Below, one piece after another: positions 21,423 through 33,203 of a stretch of DNA of 64,000 bases; the stretch's first letter is position 1; each line of letters begins with the position of its first letter. The translations under genes and the position numbers were made by a program. The notes under the pieces were generated by a model. The model saw nothing but the letters and a program-made list of their open reading frames with translations. It did no database searches and was not told the DNA's origin. The stretch is from Adiantum capillus-veneris (Eukaryota; Streptophyta; Polypodiopsida; Polypodiales; Pteridaceae), in assembly GCA_014529385.2 (NCBI GenBank), contig CM043942.1:18305991-18369990 (forward strand), in the 5' to 3' direction.

Positions 21423-24400
21423 AGAAAGGCCACGTCAAGAAGGATTGATGGTCTAAGAGGAAGAAGGAGTCAGAGTCTCAAGACAACAAGCCAATATCAG
21501 AGGCCAATGTGGTAGGTAAATTAGAGCAAGATGCTCTAATTCTCTCATTAGACAATGTGTCTAATTCCTGGATAGTAGATTCTGGGGCTTCATTCCATGC
21601 GACATCGCAGAAGCAACATTTCCAAGATAACACCAAAGCTAATTTTGGGTATGTATACTTGGGAGATGATGAAGCTTGTGAAATTGTCCACAAAGGTATA
21701 GTTTGTGTCAAAACTGCTACTAAAAATGAATCGAAGCTTAAAGATGTTAGGCATGTTCCTTCTCTTTGCAAGAATTTGATCTCTACAGGACAATGGACGA
21801 TGAAGGTCACAACATTGCATTCAGAAACAAACGTTGGAAGATCTCAAAGGGAGCTTTGGTGGTTGCGAGAGGCGAAAAGGTTGGTACAATTTACTTGTGT
21901 ATTGTCAACACAAAACCTTCAGCTTGTGCAACAACTACAAAAGTCAATTGTGTGGTGTGGCACTACTAGCTTGAACATACTAGCTTCAATTAAAGAAGCT
22001 TCTACTAGGTTTGAAAGACGTGAAATTAGACTTCTGTGAAGATCTTGTTTATGGTAAACAAAAGAAGGTGAAATTCATGTGAAATTCCTAAAAGTAGGAA
22101 ATGAAAGAAAAAATAAAAAACTTAAGTTGGTTAATTTTGATGTTTGGGGTCTTGCAAGTACACCATCCCTTGGTGGCTCATTGTACTATGTAACATTCAT
22201 AGACGATGCAACTAGAAAACCATGGATTCATGTCATGAAGAATAAATACGATGTGTTTTTCATATTTCAAAGGTGTAAAGCCTTTGTGGAGAATGAAGAA
22301 AATACCAAGGTTAAATGCCTCAAATCCAACAATGGAGGCAAATATTGTAGCCAAGCTTTTGAAAGCTTTTGTGCTAGCAATGGCATTCGGAGGCAAAATA
22401 AAACCCCAAGGACACCTCAACAAAATAGCATTTCTGAAAGGATGAACATAACAATCATGGAGCGAGCATGAAGCATGTGGCTACATGTAGACTTACCACT
22501 TGAGCTTTGGGCGGAAGCAGTAAGTACGTCTCTGTACTTGATCAACAGATCACCCTCAACGGCATTGGATGGGGGAGTTCCAAAAGTGGCATGGACAGGT
22601 AAACCGGTGAATTATGCATTCCTCAAAGTGTTTGGGTGTGAGTCTTTCATGCACATAGATAGAAGCCTAAGGTCAAAGCTAAATGCAAAGTCCAAAAAGT
22701 TTTGTTTCATTGGCTATGGAGAAGGTGACTTTGGGTGTCGCCTATGGAATCCTGAAGATGGTAAAATCTTTAGAAGTAGGGATGTAATTTTCAACGAACA
22801 CAATATGTAAAAAGATTACTTGGAAAGAAAACAAACAAAAGACAGAGGTGATGAGTACATGGAGCTTGAGAACGGTGAAGACTCAAGGAGTGCAAGTAGT
22901 GACAATGTGCAACAATGTCAACCAAATGAGGAGTCTCAACCTATTCCCCGAAGATCTACGAGAGCAAGTAGACCTCCAGAAAGGTTCGTTCCTTCCTTCA
23001 ACCATCTCTTGGTCTCAAATTCTAGAGAGTCGGAATCATACAAAGAAGCTATGCAATACGAATCCAAAGAAGAATGGATAAAGAGTGTGCAAGTGGAGAT
23101 GGACTCATTACATCGCAACCAAACATGGGAGTTGGTTGAGTTGCCTAAAGGTAAGTGGGCACTACCGGACAAATGGGTATATAAGCTGAAGGAAGAAGAA
23201 GGTGGGAAGAAAAGGTACAAGTCCAGGCTTGTGGTAAAAGGGTTTTCTCAAAAGAAAGGTATTGACTTCAATGAAATATTTTCTCATGTTGTAAAAATGA
23301 ACTCAATTAGGCTTGACTTAAGCCTTGTGGCTGCTCATGATTTGAATCTTCAGCAAATGGATGTAAATACAACATTCCCTCATGATGACTTAGAGGAGGA
23401 AATTTACATGCTTCAACCAAAGGGGTATGAAGTAAAAGGTAAGAAGAAAATGGTTTGCAGATTAAAGAAGAGCTTGTATGGTTTAAAGAAAGCATCAAGA
23501 CGGTGGTACTTGAAGTTTGATCGATGGATCTTGGATCATGGATTCACAAGATGCAACTCATAGCATTGCATCTACACAAAGAATTTGGAAGATGGGAAGT
23601 TCATCATCCTAATGTTGTATGTTGATGACATGCTAATTGCAAGTGCTAACATGCAGGACATCAAAGACCTAAATGATGAGTTATCTAGATATTTTTCAAT
23701 GAAAGATTTAGGTGCTCCAAAGAGGATACTTGGTATGAAGATATCAATGGATAGGACGAATAAGACAATAAAGCTATCTCAAGAGGATTACATCAAGAAG
23801 GTACTAGAAAGGTTTACAATGCAAAATGCAGAAATGGTTTCTACACCTTTGGATGGTCACTTTAAACTAACAAAGGATATGTGTCCAAAGACACAAGAGG
23901 AGATAGCCTATTTGTCTAAAGTTCCATATGCTACAGCGGTAGGTTCTCTTATGTATGCTATGGTCTAAACAAGGCTAGACATTTCACATGCAGTGGGAGT
24001 TGTAAGTAGGTTCATGGACAAGCCAAGTAAAGAGCACTGGTAAGCTATGAAGTAGATACTTAGGTATCTGAAAGGGAAACCAACAAATGCTTTGTATTTT
24101 GGAGGAACTGATATTTTTATTCAAGGGCATGCTGATGCAAATTTGACAGGTGACAAAAAGATACTCGAAGGAGCACTACTGGCTATGTGTTCACAGTTGG
24201 AGGCACAACACTAAGCTGGGCTTCAAAGCTGTAGAAAGTAGTCTCGCTTTCTACCACGGAAGTAGAGTATGTAGCAATGATAAAGGCAAGCAAAGAAATT
24301 ATGTGGCTTCACAAACTCTTAGAAGAGCTTGGATTCAAACAAAACAATTGTATCTTGTATAGTGATAGCCAAAGTGCTATCCATCTTGCAAAGAACTCAG

Positions 24401-24626
24401 CCTTTCACTCAAGGACAAAGCACATTGAGGTGAGATATCACTTCATATGCACTCTTTGGGAAGAGGGACAACTAAAGCTAGGAAAGGTGCATACAAGTGA
24501 AAATCCTGCAGATATGTTTACAAAGGTAAACAAGGAGAAGTTGATCTTTTGCTCATCTTCAATCGGCGTTCAAGGATATGAAGCTAGGATGGAAAGCAGT
24601 CACAGGTTTGGTGTGGAGATTAGTCT
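21423..24626 (+). pseudogene. copia C pol: protease, integrase, RT, RNase H
   Basis: The most readable copia polyprotein here. Protease at about 21560-21790 (SWIVDSGASFHAT). Integrase core at 22079-22471 (FIDDATRKPWIHVMKNK, SNNGGKYCS with N in place of the usual first D of DNGGEY, TPQQNSISERMN) and C-terminus at 22475-22810 (INRSPSTALDGG, VFGCESFMHI, CFIGYGEGDFG). RT from 22920 (KWVYKLKEEEGGKKRYKSRL, FNEIFSHVVKM, LYGLKKASRRWY), with an intact catalytic box ILMLYVDDMLIA at about 23608-23640 and MKDLGAPKRILGMKIS. RNase H runs to about 24530 (LYSDSQSAIHLAKNS, HIEVRYHFI). Five or more stops or frameshifts. Confidence 0.92.
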
Positions 24627-24639
24627 CCAAGTGGGAAAT
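24627..24639 (+). promoter_or_regulatory. Polypurine tract of copia C
   Basis: ccaagtgggaaat directly before the LTR start tgttaagtatgg. Confidence 0.82.
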
Positions 24640-25101
24640 TGTTAAGTATGGAGCCTGATTTACCCCTTGTAATTTTTTGTATCAAAAAGCACATTTGTAA
24701 GGCCCCCATTATAAGGAGAAGCCATCGTGTGTGAAGAAAAATCACTCGCCAAAAACCAAATTTCCACGGGCAGTCTCGAGCACGGATTATTCCTTTCACT
24801 CGAAATATTATGGCCGAACGGCGGCCAAAAAGTGGTCGAAAAACGGTCGGTCAGTTGGCCGGTAGTCATGGCCGGTAGTCAATGGCCGGTGGACGAATTC
24901 AAATTGGACTTGTCTTCTCAAGAGCGGGCACACATGGGCACATGGGAAAATTTTAACTCAGACTTGTCTACACAAGGGCGGCTACACACAGTTGCCTCTC
25001 ATGAGAGAGGGCAGCCCTTTTGGCCTATAAAAGGAGGTATTTTCTACACACAAAAACGGATTGAAGAGGTGAAGAATTATGATGCATTGTGAAGTTGATG
25101 T
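24640..25101 (+). repeat. copia C 3' LTR, truncated
   Basis: First 462 bp of the 683-bp LTR, including the tataaaaggagg box at about 25025. It stops at gaagttgatg, where gypsy A2 pol sequence begins. Confidence 0.88.
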
Positions 25102-25996
25102 GCTAGTAAGCACGACCAAGGGAGCAATGCTCTTTCACGTAGACAAAAGGTAAATGTCATATCAATAGCTACATATCCAAACTTCAAAGATGTAGTGTCA
25201 ACTATTGCCACACTACTGCACTAGGGGACAAAGAGGAACCATGAAATGTGCAAGATGGTTATCCACTCGGTGGGCATGCATTACACGTAGTTTCCATGAA
25301 AAAGTAACATATGAATCTCATGTTCTCCCTTATGTGTGACATAGAGGGATTCAAGCTACTCTCAACAAAGTAGGTATGTACTTTTATAGGCTAATAATGA
25401 AGGCCGGCATACAAAATTATGTTGCCAAATGCATTGTATGTCAAAAGATAAAGTATGATAGAGGGAAGAAACTTAACTTGCTTCAACCACTACCCATACC
25501 TAATTCCCTGCGGGAGAGTATATCCATGAATTTCATCTTTGAATTGCCAAGGTCTATTTGTGGGAATACAAGAATATGGAAGATACTAGACTGCTTTAGT
25601 AAACAAAGTGCATTGTATACCGGTGAAGGAGTCCATTAAAGCACACCATATGGCAACCCTCTTCATATCATAGATTACCAAGTATCATGGCTCACTAACA
25701 TCCATAGTATCCACCAACAGAGATCCAAGAATGACCAATAATTTGTGGAAAGGTCTCTTTGAGATTTGGGTACTAAGTTGAAATTTTCCTTGGCCTATCA
25801 CCCACAAATTGATGGCAAAGTGAAATAGCAAACTCAACCATTATTGACATCCTCAAAGTCTATGTTACGGAAGATCAAAAAGATCAATGGGAAAAGTATT
25901 TTCCCTTAGTAGAGTATCTGTATAATAACATTTTCAATACTTCTACATAAAAGGCAGCCTTCAAAGTTATATAAGGAAGACTGATTAGATTTAAGG
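25102..25996 (+). pseudogene. Gypsy A2: RNase H end and integrase N-terminal two-thirds
   Basis: Plus strand, parallel to the better-preserved copy at 63600-62600 (minus). Visible motifs: KCIVCQKIKYDRGKKL (zinc-binding CxxC), LLQPLPIPNSLRESI, MNFIFELPRSICGNT, then in other frames a STNRDPRMTNNLW-like stretch and QWEKYFPLVEYLYNN. It is interrupted at 25997 by gypsy D and resumes at 38944 with the integrase C-terminus. Confidence 0.85.
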
Positions 25997-26290
25997 TGTT
26001 AACCCTCACGGCTCACGGACACCCCATCACCTACGACGGACGTGTATTATGTATTTGGTAGAGTCAGGTACCGGGCTTGTCGGACCAATAGGAAAAGGGT
26101 AAGAGTGATCGCCGATGAGAGGCGCACTCTAACTGGGACATTCAAGGGATTAGTTGGCTAAGCATGGGCGCCCAAGTGTGAATGGGGTCAGCTCATATAA
26201 AAGCCAACTAAACCTAAAATTCACTTATTCTCTCATTTGTGCAATATTAGAGTGTGTGTGTGCGCGCGTGCGCGGCGCGGCCGCGGCGAC
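25997..26290 (+). repeat. Gypsy D 5' LTR (shared part)
   Basis: Matches the 3' LTR from tgttaaccc to ttgtgcaata (about 26248), including a TATA-like catataaaag at 26204-26213. After that it turns into a gtgtgcgcgc/GC-rich stretch that only loosely parallels the 3' copy. About 300 bp of the expected 589-bp LTR are missing or replaced. Confidence 0.85.
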
Positions 26291-26650
26291 TTTAAAAAAT
26301 AATAATAATAAATAATAAATAATAAAAATAAAAGAAGGATCGAGCTGGGGATCATTCCCCAAGCCCAAGCTCAAACCCAGACCTCAGTCCTCAGTTTTAA
26401 AATATAGTTTATACACCTTTTTATATTTAAAAACTATTTTTAGGATTTCGAGGACTATAAAGACTATTTTTAGGATTTCCAGAGCTTCACGTAGCCGAAT
26501 AGGGAGCTGTAAAGCACGGCACGTTCCTTTAGCCAAAACGCTCGTCTTGAGCTATTACACGCCATTTTTTGTGGCTTGGTTACAAAAAATAACCAAGAAT
26601 AACAAAAAACTTGGGTTATAAACACTTAATAATAAATTAAAAAAAACTAA
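26291..26650 (+). other. Gypsy D leader, AT-rich
   Basis: Starts with an (aat)n-like run (26295-26330) and a short inverted repeat tggggatcattcccca. There is no open frame. I cannot find a convincing primer binding site, which fits the loss of the normal U5/PBS junction. Confidence 0.5.
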
Positions 26651-29159
26651 GTGAGCGGCCTTCACGGGCACTCACCAACGCGTTTAGAGTGTGGAGGTCA
26701 CATGTACCTACGCTCTGGACGAGTGTTAGAGCACGAGCATATTAGTAGTGCCTCCATTTACGCGGGCACCCATTATTCCTCCACCCTAGGTTCTGGACCT
26801 TCGGTCGGGACTCAAGGTAGCGCGAACCAAGATCCTCATATCGCGTCTAGTGATTCTTCCTCTGACTACGAAGTCATGGAGGGGTATCCTACACCAAACC
26901 ATGATAGTTCAAGTCAAGACATGCATGCCATGGGCCCACGGCCCGGGTCCAGCATGTTTAGCCGCGTAAAAGAGACCCTCAGTATAGCTACTCGCTCCGA
27001 ACATGCGGTTAATGAAATAAATGAAGGGAGTGGGGAAGTAAATTCATCATTCATGCCTAAAATAGACCCTATGCGTCTTGAGAGTGTGCATGTGAATGTT
27101 CCATCCATTGCACCTCCTGATCCTTTAGGACTATCTCCTTCTGAGGTTCTACTACCCGATGGTAGGAGTCTTGCCGAAGTGCAAGAGATCGAACGCTATA
27201 TGCAAGCAACAAGGGAGAGGGAAATTGAGAACATACGAAGGCTAGAACAAAGTCGAGCCCTGAAAGCAAAGGCTCCTATGACAACAATCATGCCAACCGA
27301 GCAACCGAGTGCTCCCAAGGTAGCAGTCACGGAGGGGCAAGCGATGGGGAGCAATAATGCTTCCACCTTGAGGGAAACCTCCAGCACGCCAGGCCTAGAT
27401 GGGATATTCCTAAACGAAAATTGGGAGTATGACCTACAAGCGGAAGCTTTAACTAATCGGTACACAGGACACACCTATCATGTGGGTTGGTTAGATGTTC
27501 TACAATCCACATCAGGTGCTACTAGCATAGATGAGCAACAACAGAAAGTCTGTGATGTCCTCCATAGGATTGTCGAATTAGAAAGACAGAACACAGGGAT
27601 CAACAGGCCTAATGAGATTCTTGGATACGGGAAAGGCCAACCAACCAACCCTATCATAAATGGAGACTCCCTCAGTGAGCCCCATTGATCCTCCATATGT
27701 TGTTTCACCAAGAGCCTCAGTACAATTTGAGCCCACAAGTGGCAGCTTTACCTTCCCATATCTAGCTCATCTTTCTGTTAATGACACTACGGCTACCATG
27801 CATATCCCAGTGGTGAGTGTGACAAGAACTACACCATGGAGTTCATTTGTTAATACTGCGCCAATGCCTAGTAGCACAGTGCCCCCAACTATACCTACAT
27901 GTATGTATCAATCATGTGCACCTGTCGTACCTCAGCCTCATGTAGCTCCTACACCTTCGATTATTCCAAGAGCTTACAATCCACAATGGCATTATCCAAG
28001 CTCTTATACAAGTGGAGCCATGCCATTTAATAATAACATGCAATATCAGGCACCCCCTATGCCTAGGGCCACGCCTGTAAACTTTGGACCACCGTCTGGT
28101 ACACCACCATACGAAATATGGGACCCAAGAGCCGGGCGTATGCCAAGGCCAAGGCCAACTCCCATCTCACATGTGGTTCCAGGAGCACATACACCCATTA
28201 TACCTGCTCAAATAGGAGATTTGGCAGCATTTGCTCAAACTATCGGTCGCTCTATTGCGGAAAACATGCGTAGTGCACCTGATAGAGAGCCTAGGAGCAA
28301 GGCAGTTCAAGTAGCTAAGCTCACACAGAAATTCAGTGGAGACGGAGATGCTAGAAAGCATATGGAAGTCTTTGAACATGTGTGCGATTCCTTGGAAGAG
28401 CACAATGAGCTACATAAGTGTAAGGCTTTGAGTTTGACCCTAAGCGGAAACGCTGGAGATTGGTATAGAACCTTAAGAGTAGAAGAGAAAACGATCTACT
28501 CTACTCTTAGGAGACTGTTCTTAAAAGAATACATACGAGAGGGAGTACTTTGGGGTGTAGCCTCTCAGCTCCAGAAAGCCCAATGAGAAGAAGGTGAATC
28601 CGTGAGAGACTTCATTAGTCGCCTAAAGAATTTGAATTCTCGATGCAATCCAAACGAGCGATTCAACAACAACCAATTGCTCGATAGATTCATTAGGGGA
28701 CTACGACATGAAAGTATCTATAATGGCCTAGTCATTAGAGGTATCACTACTTGGGAAGCAGTCACCATGAATGCAATCCAATTGGAGGATAATTTAATGA
28801 TTGCAGGAGAAAGAGTGTCTGCCGAGCTGAAGTCTAGTAGCTCGCAAGCGTCATGGCATGAGCCAATGAAGATAAATCCAATCGTGAAAGAGCAAACGAT
28901 ATCTGAGATGACTTTGGCAGATCTCACCAAGGCCATCCAAGAAAGCCTTAGGGGTAATCGTGCTCCACAAAACACTCATATGTATCCAAGAAGGGAGCAA
29001 CAATGGTGCTCAATTTGCTTGGGCCCACATACTACGAGTGAATGCCCTACTTTCAGAGTAAAGTTTAACGGGACTTGTAACGCGTGTGGTAGGTATGGCC
29101 ATCAAGCGAAGGATTGCCTAATGCTTAAACGCATCATGGAAAATAGACCGCGCCTATAG
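26651..29159 (+). pseudogene. Gypsy D gag with first two zinc knuckles
   Basis: Begins MSGLHGHSPTRLECGGHMYL. The first 345 codons are low-complexity and include an Arg/Glu-rich helix (EIERYMQATREREIENIRRL). A frameshift near 27670 leads into a Pro-rich segment and the capsid-like domain at about 28310-28790 (KFSGDGDARKHMEVFEH, NAGDWYRTL, LKEYIREGVLW, then after an in-frame TGA at 28584 ESVRDFISRLKNLNSRC and LLDRFIRGLRHE). Two knuckles end it: CSICLGPHTTSEC (CX2CX3HX4C) and CNACGRYGHQAKDC (CX2CX4HX4C) at about 29010-29120. Together these lesions make the gag frame non-functional as it stands. Confidence 0.85.
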
Positions 29160-29188
29160 CTTGGGCAGACTCACCTCGAGTTCCTGCA

Positions 29189-31141
29189 TTGATGCCTACC
29201 CCACCCATGGAGCAACAGTTGCCATTACAGCACATGGTCCCTAGAACCCAAAATGTGGTCCAAACCACACCGTTGCCACCTCCAGTGCTAGGACCACAAC
29301 CCCCTCATCCAAGAGTTACACCTATGAACCAAATAGGTTGCGAGTCATCTAGTACTTATGTAGATTGCGAAGAGGACATTGACTCTAGTATCACCTATGG
29401 AGTCGACATGCTTGAGGAGTGTCCCATGTACTATATGGAAGACCATTGGGGACAAATCAAACCGGTATATCAAGCTACTGCGCTAGTAGCAAGAGGCCAA
29501 AACATTAATAGTTTTGCCAGGAGACCACCTCTTCAGTGCTACGAATGTAGTGGACCACATCGAGTAGCTGAGTGCCCCATTAGAATGCAAAAGAATGTTG
29601 GACTAATGCAAACAAGTCAAGGGAGTGCATTGGCAATGCCAATACTCACTTGTAATCGTTGAGGCATAGATCATTTGATCGCACAATGTCCTAACAATCC
29701 AAACGCACCGAAAATCACACAAATGAACATAATAGAGATTGTTGATGGGACACCACCAATTATAAACATAGCACCAGTGAATGCACTCACACGGTCGATG
29801 CTCCAAAAGCAAAATTACATCCTCGAAGAGAGAGAAGCTGCATCCATTGGCCGAGCGAGAAAGAAGAAAACAGGAAGAAAGAAATCTCTTAATGCTTCTA
29901 GCTCAAAACCTAGTTCAAAGACTAACATAGGGACAGGAGAGGATCCCGTGTATATGAATGACCCTGAAGATGACTCAGATTCGATAGAGACCATGGAGAC
30001 CAAAACTGTTACTACAAAGGAAAAATCCAGTGAGGAGGATCACGAGAGGGAATTACGACGAACACCAAAAGAGTATTCAAAGTTAAACCACCCAGTTGCG
30101 AACCCCCAAGATAAGCCACGAGAGACAAAAAATGAGGATTGCAAGAGAAAGATTGGAACCTATCCAAACCCAACAGTGGAAACTGAACAAGTCCAACAAC
30201 TGAGGGGTTTGGTGGAAGAAACTCAACGAAAATTAGAACCTGAACCCAAACATATCCAAATGTCGGACACAGTGTTTCCCACACAAGTTCAACCTCATAA
30301 GAACTACAGGCCGTTAGCTATACCCAGTATCATTCGGGAAGAGAGTGAGGGTAGGACATCTGAAAGTGGACACACACCTTTCCTACTAGAGAGAATGTTC
30401 AATGAGGGAATGCCCAACCCCCTTGAGGAAGTGGAGATTCCATCTTCACCATTCTCTTGTCAGGGTCCTACGTCCCACAAGATACCATTAAATGTTGCCA
30501 AGCTGATGGATTTCATGTCCTCAGAAACACGTACGACTATCATATCTAAGTTATACGGAGATCCAGAATTATTCCTAGCACTGCGAGCGCTTCTCAATGG
30601 AGAATTACAGGCCGGATTACCACAGTTTGCACATATGAACAAACCTGACTCGGTGATGAATGATGAGGAACATTTAGCACCATCATCTGACCTAGCGAGA
30701 CATGAATCTGTAATTGAAATACCCGTTAACAAGTTGGGGCAATACTTTGAAGGTGATGAATCTAATGCTACTCTACCAATCACTACTAAAGGATTAACTG
30801 TAAAGGGGGTCCTTGACGGTGGTGCGGGAGTCAGCATGGTGACAAAGAGTTGTTGGGAGTCTATGGGGCGACCTCACCTTGAAGCCACAAGCGTAGTGGT
30901 AAAAATGGCTAATGGATCTATTGTTACGCCTATTGGAATGCTAAAGGATCTCAGGATCAAGGTCTTGGGACACAAGGTAAGGCAGACTTTCATTGTTATG
31001 GATTTTTCCAAGCATCCTATGTCATTTGAGATGATCTTAGGGCGTCCATTCATGAGGGAAGCAAAAATGGTGCATGACTGGTCCAAAAACCATGTCTTTA
31101 CTTACAGTTCCAAGACACTGTCATTCGAGTTGATCTTTTAA
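29189..31141 (+). pseudogene. Gypsy D: knuckles 3-4, linker and protease 1 (DGG active site)
   Basis: One frame with a single in-frame TGA at 29660-29662. Knuckle 3 is CYECSGPHRVAEC at about 29539. Knuckle 4 reads CNR-stop-GIDHLIAQC, the TGA sitting exactly where its second Cys (TGC or TGT) should be. An acidic, Lys-rich linker of about 300 codons follows. A retropepsin-like domain lies at about 30775-31110: LTVKGVLDGGAGVSMVTKSC, VVVKMANGSIVTPIG, MILGRPFMREAKMV. The usual active site D-[ST]-G-A is D-G-G-A here. ILGRPF and the overall length fit plant gypsy proteases. Confidence 0.87.
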
Positions 31142-33200
31142 GTGGTCGAACGCATCCTCTAGGAAATAAATTCATCATTGATAATCGATCAGACACAACA
31201 ATTCACTCAGCTCCATTACAGTATTGTTACACGTGTAACGAAGACACGGATATTGGGGAGAACTCTCCTTATATGGATATCCTACCCGGAATGGCTGAGT
31301 CAGACAATGTCGATTGGGTACACCTAGTGGCAACTATAGATACATGGGGAGCTAGAGGAACAACCTGAGTAACACCAGATGGGGAAGAGATACCACACAT
31401 TGCACCGGTAAACATGGTAGGTGTAGCGCATGTAACATCCGATGATAAGAAAGAGGCACACCTATCTGAGAGTGAAACCGATGATTCCTCAAAGGCTTCA
31501 CGCCAATACACATCAGAAACGGAATCTCAGGGAGAAATGGATTCAGAACCTGAGGAAACATCGAGTGAGCCAAGTATAGAATCTGAACACTCAAGGCCTA
31601 GTACGACCATCTATGGTAATTTATATGAGAGTGAAGAAGATACAAGCGAAGACCTATCAGGCGAGTCGAGTTCAAACATTTACCAAAATCAAAACCTTAA
31701 CAAGAAACAAAGGTCATATAAGAGACGACGATATCGAGCAAATGTGAGAGCTAGGATAAACAAGGAAAGATCTACTGCAGAATGGCTTAGCTATCTAGGG
31801 GCATGTGATGCTCATCGAAAGCTAGTAGAAAATTGGGGTGAACATCTCCAGAGTGTCATGTGGTGCAGCCCGCGACCCATTGACCTCGCTCAATTGGAGG
31901 TTACAGAGCCGAAATTGAGTCGAACTATAAGAAGACGTCAAAACCGAGAGTTAGCTCAACAACAAAAGGAGGCAGAACTAAAAGAAAGGTCTCTGTCAGG
32001 ACAAGAGCCTGCTGACTTACATACGGCTCCTGAACATTTTAAATCTTATACCACGGGGGAGCGAAAGGTTGTGTATGCCAAAGCCCAACGAATACCTACC
32101 AATGGAAGCAGTGGAGTCTATGATGGTCCAGCGGTAGTTAAAGAGATAGAATTAGCAGAACCAGGTGAGGAGTCTAAACCAGTCTTTATTGCTCAAGACC
32201 TTACCGAAACTGAAGAGGCTGTACTTAAGGAGCTCCTCAAGGAATACAAGGATATCTTTGCTTGGACATATCATGACATGAAGGGCGTTCCACCTTCTGT
32301 GGTGCAATATACAATTCCCATGATCAACACTGCTAAACCCGTCCAGCAACGACCATATCCAATGAATCCTAAGTACACCAAAATTGTACAAGAGGAGATT
32401 GAAAAACTTATCCAATGTGGATTCATATACCCTATTGAGCACTCAGAATGGGTTTCTCCAATAGTCATTGTGCCAAAAAAGAATGGGAAACTAAGAGTGT
32501 GAGTGGACCTCAAGAAAGTTAATGCAGCCACTAGGAGAGATCATTATCCCTTGCCATATTCAGAACATGTGCTTGAAAAAGTTGCGGGCAAGGAAGCTTA
32601 TAGCTTTTTAGATGGGTACTCTGGTTACAATCAAATCACAATTGCATTAGAGGACCAAGCTAAAACTGCTTTTATCACAGAGTTTGGAGTGTTTGCATTT
32701 CGTGTTATGGCTTTTGGCTTAACAAATGCCCCTGCTACATTCCAACGATTAATAAACACTGCGTTTAAAGAATTTCTAAGGGATTTCTGTGAAGCTTTCC
32801 TAGACGACCTTTGTGTTTATTCTTCTTGGGAGAAGCATTTGTTATATCTACGAAAAATATTTGAAAGGTGCACATTTTATCGCATCTCATTAAACCCTTT
32901 CAAATGCCAATTTTGGGTTAATCATGGAGTCATTCTAGGGCATATAGTGTCCAAGAACGGGATATCCACAGATGAGAGTAAGATTAAAGCCATTGCCAAT
33001 TTGCCACCACCTACGAACTATAAAGGAGTTCAAAGATTTATGGGCCATGTTGGTTATTATCGAAGGTTTATTTTAAACTTTGTCGAGATAGCGCGTCCAT
33101 TGTACAAGCTTCTTATCGATTTTCACTGGACGGAAGAATGTCATCAATCTTATGAGTTATTAAAGAAGGCCCTAACAAGTGCTCCAATCCTGCGAACACG
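31142..33200 (+). pseudogene. Gypsy D reverse transcriptase
   Basis: An acidic spacer (31414-31700, with a stop at 31366-31368) and a basic segment precede RT. RT motifs: VVQYTIPMINTAKPVQQRPY, EKLIQCGFIYPIEHSEWVSP, then an in-frame TGA at 32500-32502 inside LRV-stop-VDLKKVNAAT. Then DGYSGYNQITIALEDQ, FRVMAFGLTNAPATFQRLIN, the catalytic AFLDDLCVYS (FLDD) at about 32796, and GHVGYYRRFILNFVEIARPL. All catalytic aspartates are present. Only the stop and a frameshift near 33220 prevent a full reading. Confidence 0.92.
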
Positions 33201-33203
33201 TGA

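Larger units (their letters stand above)
15143..25101 (+). mobile_element. Ty1/copia retrotransposon C, interrupted by gypsy A
   Basis: 5' LTR 15143-15825, primer binding site, gag from 15899, a gypsy A insertion at 16621-21422, then protease, integrase, RT and RNase H to about 24600, a purine tract and a truncated 3' LTR (24640-25101). It is inserted in gypsy B's LTR. The base string gatgg precedes the 5' LTR but cannot be matched on the right because that end is missing. Confidence 0.9.

Noticed and set aside
29603-30837. Minus-strand frames opposite gypsy D gag and protease 1
   Set aside because: Shadow frames; the plus strand has knuckles and protease motifs.
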